DNA of 64,000 nt. Source: Agrocybe praecox. Taxonomy: Eukaryota > Basidiomycota > Agaricomycetes > Agaricales > Agrocybaceae. The position numbers were made by a program, and so were the translations under genes. Of this stretch, positions 45,246-55,642 are shown in pieces. The number at the start of each line of letters is the position of its first letter. Positions within the stretch are counted from its first letter, which is position 1. The stretch spans positions 3,224,001 through 3,288,000 of the forward strand of contig OZ024842.1 in assembly GCA_964017145.1 (NCBI GenBank), given 5' to 3'. The notes beneath the pieces are model-generated. The model did no database searches. It was not told the DNA's origin and saw only the letters and a list, made by a program, of their open reading frames with translations.

Positions 45246-45897
45246 TAATGTAATGAACTACTCTCGGACGAACAGAAAAATACAACTCGAGAAAAACTGC
45301 TCACTTCCGGTTCTCGGTTTGTCGGAGGTGGTTTTGTGTATCTGTAAGCTGCTCACATGTATTAGTGTCATTGTTTTACTACAACTTTGGAGAGAGGTTC
45401 TGCTCGACATTGTTTCCCTCACTCCTCGAAAAGAAGACGGATTCAATTTACTTTCCTTTTTGGAGCATATTTTGATGTTCGCACGCCTATCGCGTCTCGC
45501 TTCGATGAATACAACCTTTCGATTTTCCTCGTATACTCCGACAGCGAACTGCATCCATCTACACGTTAAGCATTTGATAATCTGCTGCCACAGAGTTACT
45601 CCGTTGTCTCCCTAAAACACTGCCGACCACCGTCCAAATCATCATGTGAATCCTTTGCCAGCTAGTAGGCACAGGATTCTACCCTCTTTATATCAACCGA
45701 CCATGCCATTGGCGTCATTTTAGCATTGAAGATCCACTCCGCTGAGAGAAAGATGCCCAAGGAAGGAAGCACAAGCTTACCCGTACACAGGACTAAGTTT
45801 AGTGCTTGTACTATATGTTTCCCCACCCGGACCGTTCAATAAGCACCACCTCGAAAATGAACAAAATCAGGTCATCCGTCGGTACCTGTGTAGGAGC

Positions 45898-45905
45898 TAT
45901 ATAAT
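45898..45905 (+). promoter_or_regulatory. TATA box of GH28 gene 2
   Basis: TATATAAT, 49 bp before the ATG at 45954, in the same GGAGC context as gene 1. Upstream sequence from about 45812 is also shared with gene 1. Confidence 0.65.
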
Positions 45906-45953
45906 GCATTGACGATGATGCATGTCTCGTCGGCACCTCCCTCGGGTTAAACA

Positions 45954-47844
45954 ATGCGCTTAAGTTCGATTACTCTCGCTCTGGTTACGTTCTTCTCTTG
46001 TGCATCTGCAACGTCGGCCTCCAAGGACTCGACGAATGTCCCAGAAGCCTCCTGTACATTGACTGCTAGTGGTGGAGATGATGCACCTCAATTCCTGAGC
46101 GCGGTCGCGTCCTGTCCGACAGTGACTATTCCAAAGTCGACAACTTTGAACATCGCTACGAGATTGAACATGACTGGCCTGACAAACAGGCATATAGTAA
46201 GTCATTATAGAGCCCAGAGGTTGTCAGAAGGGTTGCTTACACCTTTTCCTTATTCTAGAGTCTTCAGGGCACGATCAAATTCAATCCAAACATCCCATAC
46301 TGGTCTGGAGTACGTCCCTTCTTTATTTATCTCCGCAAATGTGACATGACCTCATTACTTTTATGATCATAGAATGGATTCTTCATCCCCTTCCAGACTC
46401 AAATAACATTCTGGCTTTTTGGTGGTCAAAATCTCGTCCTCGATGGTGGAGGAACCCTGGATGGCTCAGGCCAGGTAAATTAGAATTATTTTTTGAAATA
46501 AATCTGCGCTTTATTGATATCCCCCACATTACTAGACGTGGTGGGATACCTTGTAAGTTTTCTTTAAACCTCGCGTAACAAACTTTCTCATGCATCACTA
46601 GCGCCAAAAACTCGTCTCTCCTCCGTCCGATTACCCTTACGGTGTTCCAAGCGAAGAATGTAACCATTCAAAATATCAACATGATTAACAGCCCAGAATG
46701 GCACAACCTGGTGCGTCCAAGTTTTGCCCCACTTTCTGTTGTAGACGCCTACTGATGGGTGCACCTTCCAAGGTCAACGAAGGGCAAAATGTTATTTACA
46801 ACAATATCAGCATCCACGCTGTATCCAGTTCCAGCAACAATGCTGCTAATACCGATGGCTGGAACGTGTATCGAAGCGATACCGTGTCGATTCTCAACTC
46901 TGTCATTGTTAACGGAGACGACTGTGTTGCTTTCAAACCTAGTCAGTGTTGACACTTTTACTTGAATACTATTTTTGACCTTTTCTCGTGCAGATGCTAC
47001 CAACGTCCTTGTGGAGAACTTGGACTGCACTGGCTCTCAGTAAGTAGCATTTATTTCCTTTCGTCTTAATCGACTCTGTCTGATCCCCTGTATTACAGTG
47101 GAATATCTGTCGGGTACGTTTGCAGATAAGAGTTTGTCAATAATACTTGATTCATCTATACCAACAGCTCCCTGGGTCAATTTGCCGGTGTCTTCGACAT
47201 CGTTGAAAACGTACTTTCCAAGTAATTCTATTCTAACTCATTTTATATGCGACATATACTCACAGGTCCGATAGGAACGTCAAAATGACTAACGCTCAAA
47301 ACGGAGCGAGAATCAAAGCATGGGCGGGGCAAAACGTTGGTAGCGGTATCGTCAAGAACGTAACCTTCCAGAATTTCTTCGAGACCGCTGTCGATAACCC
47401 GGTCGTCATTGATCAGGTAGAGCCTATAGTCTCTACTGGCCTGTTTACGCAACTGATATCTGAATCAACAGTGCTATATGACAAGTGACTCTGATTGTGC
47501 AAAATTCCCGTCTAATACTTTAATCCAGGATATCTTCTTTACCAAGTAAGTTCGCTAACTTGGACGTGTGCACGGGAGCCTAGTGCTGATACATACTTCC
47601 TAAAGCATCACTGGGACTGGAACTAAATCCACGGTGGCGTCCCTGGCATGCTCTCCCGGTAGTCGCTGCTCTGACATCAACGTCAACCAAATATCTCTCA
47701 CGTAAATATTAATACCATCTACTACCATTTACCGCTGACCGAAAGCGTTCTAGGATCCCGAAGGGCACGGCGAAATACACATGCCAGAATGTGAAGCTTA
47801 CTGGGAACTCCGCATCGTTGTTCGCAACTTGTACTACAACGTGA
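45954..47844 (+). CDS. Exopolygalacturonase 2 (GH28)
   Basis: Tandem paralogue of the gene at 43348, with matching exons. Signal peptide MRLSSITLALVTFFSCASAT, then a slightly longer N-terminus including KDSTNVPEASCTLTASGGDD. Catalytic motifs are intact: NTDGWNVYRSDT, NGDDCVAF, GSH-GISVGSLGQF and GARIKAWAGQN. The 15-nt exon recurs at 47099-47113. The end reads ASLFATCTTT with TGA at 47842-47844. The two proteins differ at many positions (for example IDMT for IHMI-type substitutions in the helix strands), so the duplication is not very recent. Both are expected to act outside the cell on pectin. Confidence 0.93.
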
Positions 47845-48002
47845 TATTGCACGCAACACTGGTGCATTCGTCCCTCAAAAATAAAATATTACACTGGCAG
47901 AAGTAGCTAAAATAATGTTTCCAAGAAAACAATGCGCATATATCTACTTTCATTATTCAAAGCGGCGTCCAAACTTCCCTATCTAAGTCACTTGCAAAAT
48001 AC

Positions 48003-48769
48003 TTAATACCCCCAATCATTTTGTGGTCTTCCCATCTCCCATTGAATATGTTGTCCCATCATTTTACTCTGAGTAGGCGGATTTTGGCTGATTGTATACG
48101 GCTCTATAGCATAGGAGCGCTGAATCGGGACTGTGGGGCTCTCGTCGTTTAATTTGGAGCACCACGCCATCAGGCAAGGCTCAGTCAACGCCATGAGTGT
48201 CGACGGAGTAATTGGACGAACAATGTTGTCTTCATACACTCGACTGGACTCACTTGCAATGCTATCGCCTTCGATACGATAGTTAGCAGTGGTGTTTGTC
48301 GTTAGACCAGGTATCCCGGTGAGGCCTGCGTTGCCTATCTGCCGTGGGGTAGAAGAGTTCATGTCTATTTCACTCAGAGGCTCTTGTTCGTCGTCTTCAT
48401 CGTCTTATCCGAAGAAATCAATTATTAGCTTAGATTTGCCTTCACCACGACACGACCCGTACCTTCTCCAACAGACAATATCGACTTATATGCGCTCTTT
48501 CCTCTGACCGCATACGAAAGTGGTAATGGCGCGGTGATTGGGATACCCTGAGCGGATTGCGGTCTTGCATTCTCTTTTCCAAGTGGCAAGTCAAGGATGG
48601 TCGAGTTTTTGAGCAACAGCAATGCCTCGATGGCAGACCCACTCAACGAAGTCAATGAAGTAAGACCGTGTACGGCCTCTAGAGGTGATTCTGACGTCGC
48701 TGGTGTGTCTTTCAGAGGTCCGCGTGGGCTACATGGAGCTTGGGATCTCTCGTTTGAAGTGAGTTCCAT
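48003..48769 (-). CDS. Hypothetical protein with KEN-box motif
   Basis: Two exons. The first reads MELTSNERSQAPCSPRGPLK, SLSGSAIEALLLLKNSTILD, LPLGKENARPQSAQGIPITA and SAYKSILSVGE; after an intron, DDEDDEQEPLSEIDMNSSTP and ANYRIEGDSIASESSRVYED follow, ending IQWEMGRPQNDWGY at TAA 48003-48005. Most of it is low-complexity and probably disordered, with Ser/Pro sites and one short helix. The KEN tripeptide followed by Pro downstream resembles an APC/C degron, but one match may be chance. I do not recognise the family. An upstream in-frame extension (to 48847) is possible. Confidence 0.6.
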
Positions 48770-49620
48770 CTTCAAGTTTTTATGTGTATGCACAAAGACA
48801 AACGTCGGCAGGCTTGTCACTTTGAAATATGCGATCATGTTAATCAATCGACCAAAGGGGAAACCACATGTCCATATCTGGCAAACATTTGTTTTGGGTA
48901 GAAAAGGGAAAAATCAGGCTTCTTTCTTCAGGATAATCATCTGTGCTTCTCTGTTAATAGTAGGAAGTTTTTGTGTGCCGAACACTCCTCATGTCACCCT
49001 GAAATATCGGACTGATTGGGTTTATTTCTTTTTATCTCTGACAAAATTTGGACAAACTCCTCGTGGAACCGGATTACATGCAGAGGGTGAATTTCGCGGA
49101 TAATCGGGTCAGGCTATCAAGAAAATCTGCTCCGATGTCAAGTTTTTGCGGTAAAAAAAATTGCGAAATGCGCAGAGCAAGTCATTCGTGAGAAGGTTGG
49201 CTACGCCTAGTAATGAGCCCCAATGAAGTTTGAACCGATATGGACGGAAAAGGCAAATCAATTTGCAAATTTGGCAGCTCCTCGGCTTTCCGGAAGCTAA
49301 TGTCACCTGGTTTTTTGTCTTATCAGTGGTATCTTTCTTGGCGCACTCTGTTGATCTCCCAAGTCATTTTCTTCATTTTGAAATAATTCATGATCTTTGA
49401 CTTGACCGGATGATGGTAAATGTTTCCGTTGTATTCGCTCTTATTTGATTCCTAAAAAAAACATGTGTGAAGGTTTTATTCATTTCATAATGAGGTCGTT
49501 GATGAACTTTTTTGTTGTTGTATATGTAATATATGATGTGTACCATACGCCTATGGTTATTCTGGGAAGTAACTCCCGGCCTTTCCCATCCGGACAAGGC
49601 TAAAATGTGCTTTCATAAAT
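48770..49620. other. Intergenic region
   Basis: No gene supported; AT-rich, likely containing the promoter of the KEN-box gene and the 3' end of the crystallin-like gene. Confidence 0.35.
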
Positions 49621-50114
49621 CTACTGGTTGACGAAGCAAGTGAACGAAGAGAGTGAGTTGGTGAAAGGTGGGTTAAGACTGGAGAATCCTGGATTGGTGA
49701 CTGAGAAATTCTGTCCCTGGCAGTTGGGATCACTGTAATTGATAGTAATAAGTCAGGACACACAAATCACACAAAAGTAGAGGAAAGCATACATGAAGGC
49801 GAGGCAGAAAAATCCGGCATCAGGTTGGATACTCTCGATGCCGTCGTTGAAGGGAGCAACGAAGTTGAAGCACGTTGTCGTTGAGAATGTGATAGTGGCA
49901 CAAGTTCCACCAAAGTTGACGTTGGTGCAAACCTTCAAGTGACCGGCGGTAGTCTGAAATTCTTGTTAGATAATGTTTTTTTGCTTGATAAAAATGGAAT
50001 ACTGAGACGTACTTCCACAGCTCTAGCCTCAACAGCCTCAACGGGAGCAGCTTGAGCAACAGAGAGGGCAAGAGTGGCCACGGCAACAGCTTTGAGAACG
50101 AAGTTGGAAAACAT
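49621..50114 (-). CDS. Small secreted beta/gamma-crystallin-like protein
   Basis: Three exons. The signal peptide is MFSNFVLKAVAVATLALSVA, then QAAPVEAVEARAVE. The mature part begins LKVCTNVNFGGTCATITF, continues CFNFVAPFNDGIESIQPDAG and FFCLAF, and ends with DPNCQGQNFSVTNPGFSSLN, then SLSSFTCFVNQ. The pattern of short strands, F/Y-x-G-x-C turns, DGIESIQPDAG and six Cys is that of single-domain beta/gamma-crystallin-like folds common among small secreted fungal proteins. All intron phases fit (GAA|GTACGT; AT|GTATGC). A TATA box precedes it. The role is unknown. Confidence 0.75.
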
Positions 50115-50196
50115 GGCTATGTGGAAGACTTGACCAGGGATGAACGAAGTAGAACCAAATGAAGGATCTGAGGAGCTAAGGTGCACCACCTGGCCC

Positions 50197-50203
50197 TTTT
50201 ATA
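50197..50203 (-). promoter_or_regulatory. TATA box of crystallin-like gene
   Basis: TATAAAA on the minus strand, about 83 bp before the ATG at 50114. Confidence 0.55.
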
Positions 50204-50456
50204 CTCTCGAATGGCACTAAAGTCATTTTTAGCTACAGAAGGCGTGGTAGAGCATCTGTGGCGATAATCGTATAGTAGGCGCTTCTTCTTGCTCTTCCGA
50301 TCAGTCGGCATCTGAAGGCAAGTTGTCGCTGGGGTTTCCGGTGGAACAATACACCTCCTGCTGCTCCAATGTTTCTACTTTGAATAGCATTTATGGCGAT
50401 AAGTTGCACTGTTTACATTTCATAAGAATACAGTTTTCCTACGCACATTCTTCTTT

Positions 50457-50765
50457 TCATCGACGAAACCTATGAAAAGCTAGCATCCACGCTCCGCTTG
50501 GCGCTCCTTCCGGGACACTGGGAATCTTACCCACCCATACGTCCAGTGGACCCAAGTACATTGTCAGGTGGACGTCAATAGCCTGGCATGAGAGAATAAC
50601 GATTGAGGTCGAGCAAGTCCAAAAAAATCCTCCATCGTTAGCAACAAGCTTGACGACGGCGACGATCCAACAAGTTCCTGACTGATTGGCAAGTTTTAGG
50701 ATGAATAGCGGGAACCACAGGCGCTTAGTGCCTCTGAAACGTAGCTTGAACTCGAAGAGTGTCAT
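50457..50765 (-). CDS. Hypothetical ORF of 102 residues, doubtful
   Basis: An uninterrupted ORF starting MTLFEFKLRFRGTKRLWFPL and containing a hydrophobic middle (TCWIVAVVKLVANDGGFFWT, then STSIVILSCQAID) and the end LGPLDVWVGKIPSVPEGAPS. A TATA-like sequence (TATATA) lies about 80 bp upstream. No family recognised. It could be a small membrane protein or a chance ORF. Confidence 0.3.
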   Translation of the reverse strand: MTLFEFKLRFRGTKRLWFPLFILKLANQSGTCWIVAVVKLVANDGGFFWTCSTSIVILSCQAIDVHLTMYLGPLDVWVGKIPSVPEGAPSGAWMLAFHRFRR

Positions 50766-51242
50766 GCTCTGATTCTAAAAATAAGCATCCACGAGGCAGC
50801 GCTGGGGATCCTCTTTTTAATAGAACTGCGACGATTGGACTGCTGTATATAGTCCGCTCGGACAAGGCTTAATTTCATGAGCATATTAACACCCCAGCCT
50901 TTCAACTTTACCATAAAACGGAGTAAGCCATGATCAGAATCGTATCTTTGTGAGAAAGAATTACTGCTAGAGGAAAGCTTAGCAGTAGCATCGGGAGAGC
51001 AATGTCAGAGCAAAGGAGAGCTTGACCAAGATAGAAAGTTCAAACAACAATTCAATAGCGTAAATTCAGCAAAGTGGAACGATAAACCAATGTAGTAGAG
51101 ACATGGGTCTATCTCACTGTGCACAAACCAGATGTGCTTGCTGATTAGAAGCCAAAACACGACGATAGCAGATTAGAATCCCCAAAATATTGAGACGAAG
51201 AGTATGTGTACGTACGAAAGGGTATCACGCTGATATCTGTTT
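50766..51242. other. Intergenic region before USO1 3' end
   Basis: No coding signal; probably 3' untranslated sequence of USO1 plus the promoter of the small ORF. Confidence 0.35.
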
Positions 51243-54200
51243 TTACTCTTCGTCCGCATCATCATCATCATCGTCGTCAGCTTCATCAGCCGAGACATCC
51301 ATTCCCGCCTCTCTGAGCCGAGCCTTATCCTTCCGTCTTTTACTGGTGACTTCATCAAGCAGAACCAGAAGGTCTTCTTGTTCCTTTTCCACCTCTTTGC
51401 GTTTCTCGTCCGAGGTCGCCAATTGCCCCTGCAGTGATTCGACCTGCTTTTGGAGATCCGCGACCTTCACGGCATATTAGCTCAAGCGATATGAAGAAGC
51501 CAACAAAGATGATTTACCTGTGCAGTGGAGCTTTCTGCTTCCTTCAACCTCTTCTGCAGGGTTTCGATCTCGGCGGCTTGTTGCCGGATGACATCCCGAA
51601 GAGAAGATATAAGCATTGCTGCTTCTGCGCTTTGACCTAGACGCCAGTGAGAAACACAAGAAACTCAATGGTATCCACGATAAACATACCCGACGACGAT
51701 GCCAGCTGATCGGGATCAGTCGAAAATCCACGTTGTACGGTATCTGCCCAACAATGATCAGAATCGACAGCAACTGTTTGGAGTATAAAAAGGACCTACA
51801 ATAATTAGACTTCCAAAAGTCGACAAATGCCCAATCAAACCAAATTTCACATTCATCTGTTGTTGAAGCCTTGGTCGCAGACGACAGCGGAAGACCAGAG
51901 CCAGGATATGGCAGCACGATAGAATCGGGTCCTACAGCCTTAAACCTCTCATCTTCGCGGAACCGCGCCATTTGCCCAACCAGCATGTCAACACTCAGGC
52001 GACCTATGATAGGATGAATCGTCGATCTCGTTATTTCGCCAGGTTCCCTGTTGTATTCGTAACAAATTCCAAGAAGGAATGCACACAAGCCCGGCACAAG
52101 AGAATCAAGTTCTGAGGTCTGGTTGATTGGCTCTACCAACTATAAGAGAGCATAGTTAGCAGCAAATAATTATTCTTATGACAATTTCTCTTACCACTCC
52201 CAGTCCGCCAGCATCAAGGAAATCTCTAACGGACTTTGGGTCTTCCCACAACCACTGAGACAGTAGGCACAAATACCCTACAACGTATTGGTCCCATTCC
52301 CTGACTTCTCTATCTGAAGTGTTGGCTCGTGAGCGAGACAACAAAGTCAGCGACAAATTCTCGGTAAGGATTTGGAGTAATGTTTGATGCTCGTCATCGT
52401 CTGCTTCCTCGGGTACGGCCTCGGGCGCAGGGGCGCCATCTGCTGGAACAAAGAAGCTTGAGCTCGCGCCTGGAGTTGATTGCAATGTCCCTGGAACGAT
52501 GAGCCTTGCAGCGGTTTTCGCGCGAGGGGAGGATCGTAGAAGATGCGAGAACATCAACGTCGCGAGATGTGTCGAAACGACATCAGCAGGATCAAGCGTG
52601 GAAGTGGTATTGGGTGGGGATGCTAGAGCATGTAAAAGAGGAGTCTTTGGTGAATGTTGTGGGTCATCTGTGGGGTTAATGTTCAATAAATATTTGAACG
52701 TAAATAACAAAAAGTTGACCTGAATCTTCTTGAGGAACCATAGCCTGCACAATTGCATGCCGAATTTCATCCTTGCGAACGAAGTTCTATAAGGAGGGTC
52801 AGTGCATAGTACAAAATAGAACAAGGAAAAAATAAATCAACCTCAAATACACTGGCAGCTGCACTGCGAAGCTCGAGACTTTCCTTCGTCCTTTTACCAG
52901 CGTCCAAGCCATTGTATTCACCGTGGATGGCCAACTCAACAAGAGCGTCCAACGCAGACGCCAACTCAAGTCTATCCCACTCCTCTCCATTCGTCTCAGG
53001 GACGGGAACGTATGGGGTCAAAGAAATCTCCGATAATGGGAAATTGATGTTCGTTGGTAGTAGTCTAAGGGCCTGAGTTGGTGTCAGAACCCAGCCACTG
53101 CATTCCGCAAATCATCGCACCTGTGTCTTCAGCGGTGTAGGCGCGTTGGATGCTAGTGCCAATTCGACTAGGCATCTCGTGTATGGCACAGTTTCTTGGG
53201 TCTAAATTATTTTATCAGCAAGTGCAAAGCAGAGCAGAACCTCATTAATACACATACACCATGCCCCTTGGAGCCGATGAGCATACCCATGATTCCTATA
53301 ATTAGTGAGGTGTTTGCTTGCTTTTGATCATCCCAGAATTGTAAAGCGAATTCTTGAGGGGCCGTAGTATGAACCTCGATAGAAACCGGGAACTGGAGGA
53401 GAGCGCACAGTACGGGTGGAAGGGAAGTTTCTCTGAAATAACTCTGTAGATAATGTAAGTATACAACACAAAAGCGTAAATTATATTGATCGGCACCTGA
53501 TTTGAGTTGTTGAAACGCAACAAACCGTCCACACATGTAAGAGCGCTTTGAGCCACGAGTCCGCCGTCCACACCTCCTTCTTGTGCGACAGTGTTGAAGA
53601 GTTTCTCGAGGGCACCTTCAAAGGCGAGTACCTTTTGGATATCAGGACTTGACGAAACGAGAGCTTGCACCATAGCGATTGCCTCTAAGGAATATCATCT
53701 CGAAACAAATCTTTCGTGATTGAAATCAAAGCAAACCATTTCGAATTATCTCCCTCTTATCCTCTAAAACCGCAATAATGCTGCCTGGTCCTGCAGGGGC
53801 GGTCAAAAAATAGCTTTGGATAGCTTGTCGTCGATTGTGTAACAGAGTGGTAATGAATTGGAGAGTGGCGAAACGGGTATAGAAAGTGTTGTCCACAAGT
53901 AGTGAGAATAGAAAGTGTGTCGTTTTATCTGTCGAGATGATAGCATCCGTGTATTTCAATCCAAGTTCTCTGACTTCGGGCGTCGCGTCCTCAGCATCGC
54001 AAAGAATATTTAAAGTCTCCAGAATGGCTTTCCCGATATCTGTGTCGACCTCCGCGTCATTATACAGCGTCTCTACAAGACCTGACAATGCCCTGTTTCC
54101 AACATCTTGTTTATGGTCGCGAGAAAGTCCCTTGAGGGCAAGCACAGCTGCACGTCTGTCCGCGAGAAGAGTAGCAGGAGAGAGTCGGTCACTGAGCCTG

Positions 54201-54277
54201 CCAATGGTATCTGTGGGTGTTTGTGGAGCTCCTGTGGGACCGCGAAGGGCGACGTATGTTTGATTGAAGAATTCCAT
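51243..54277 (-). CDS. USO1: Vesicle tethering factor USO1/p115
   Basis: At least eight exons on the minus strand. The armadillo-like head begins MEFFNQTYVALRGPTGAPQT and includes RRAAVLALKGLSRDHKQDVG, ALSGLVETLYNDAEVDTDIG, FLFSLLVDNTFYTRFATLQF and HNRRQAIQSYFLTAPAGPGS, which are strongly characteristic of Uso1/p115. The second half of the head includes PGLCAFLLGICYEYNREPGE and HPIIGRLSVDMLVGQMARFR. The coiled-coil tail is short (about 120 residues: EIETLQKRLKEAESS, then VADLQKQVESLQGQLATSDE) and the protein ends in a poly-Asp/Glu run, DEADDDDDDDADEE, the acidic tail that binds golgins in p115. It tethers ER-derived vesicles to the Golgi. The short coiled coil is much shorter than in yeast Uso1. 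Confidence 0.92.
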
Positions 54278-55642
54278 CAGATCCTTTGGCGAGCCCAGTC
54301 GATATCAAACCCAAAGAGAAGACCTGCAGTTATCTGGACAACGTACAAACAAGTCCCAGGGGTCGACCTGCCCGGGCCTTGAAATCGATCATTGACTGGA
54401 TTTAGGAGATCACGTGAGTGTTGACCGGCAGCCCTCGGCCGCGTCGAGCTTGCTTGCCGCAGTCCGAATTTTTAAACGCCCATCTTTTTTTCAGTAACTT
54501 TCCAGAGATTTCTCGTGGCTATTATCTGATGTCTCGTTCAATTCCAACCAATCAATCAGACCCCCCACCATCATTAAACCATAAGTACATATTATTTTCT
54601 TTTGAGCTATTAGCTTTAGTGGTGATTCTCATCTTGACGCTTGAAGGAGCAGACTCGATACTGGGTAAAGGAGACGCAGTCTCGAGTGCTGTGCACTCTT
54701 CTAATTCTTCGTGGTATTTTTCACGCAAATATATTATACATAGCTCTTTTTACCGTGTAACCGATAAACCATCATAGATGACATTTCGTTTCATGCGGAA
54801 TATTTTCCGCAAGCATGAAGCTTTCCGAGCTTCGCTTTTCACGGTGCTTATCTGCTAAGTATAGAAAATTAGAAATACAATGACTATTGTTTAACTTTGG
54901 AATTATCTACATGCCTATCCATCTCACCGTGTGTGCCCTTCAGATTTATATCCAGCAATGTATGCCTCTGCGCATCTGTTACGCCAGATGATCCGAGCGT
55001 TAAAGAGGGACCTGAATAATTCCCGACTCTACTTAGCGCCAATTACTTTCATATGACCGTAGTGAGTTATAATTAAAGGGATTTCAAAAACATGACTCCA
55101 TCTGCAACAAATTGTCTGTATAGTTCGCGCATGGTCTCCATCATTCACTAACTTAGTTAATTAAGATATCTCGGCCTATTCAAATAACATAGAACTTTAC
55201 GGTACTTCGTAAGATCTATTAAGAAAGTAGATTTCGAGTTTCACTTATGTAACAAGAGGTAATCAAATGAAAGGCAATCAAGCCTAAGGCCTAGATAGTG
55301 ATCATCTTAAAGGATCCTTACGTATGTTTGCGACCTTAGGATATATCGAAAATAAAAGCTCCAGGTGGCCTCATGTGCTACATAGAGTACATACTTCACG
55401 CGCCTAAGTACTCCATATACTGCATTTGCGCACTTGACGGAGACTAACCAAAAATTTATTCCCTCGATTGATCCTTTGAGTATATTACTAATGAAATACA
55501 TCGTCCGGTAATAATCAAATACATTATTAAAAGTACTTTGAAATACAGTACAAAATCTCCGGGAGATATCTATTTAGTAGTACATAGTCCCTTATCCAAA
55601 TAAAACAGATCAATGTCAACAAGTAACGTTCAAAAATATCCT
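54278..55642. other. Intergenic region
   Basis: About 1.36 kb with no convincing gene. It includes the USO1 promoter and AT-rich sequence with many stops in all frames from 54780 onward. Confidence 0.4.
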
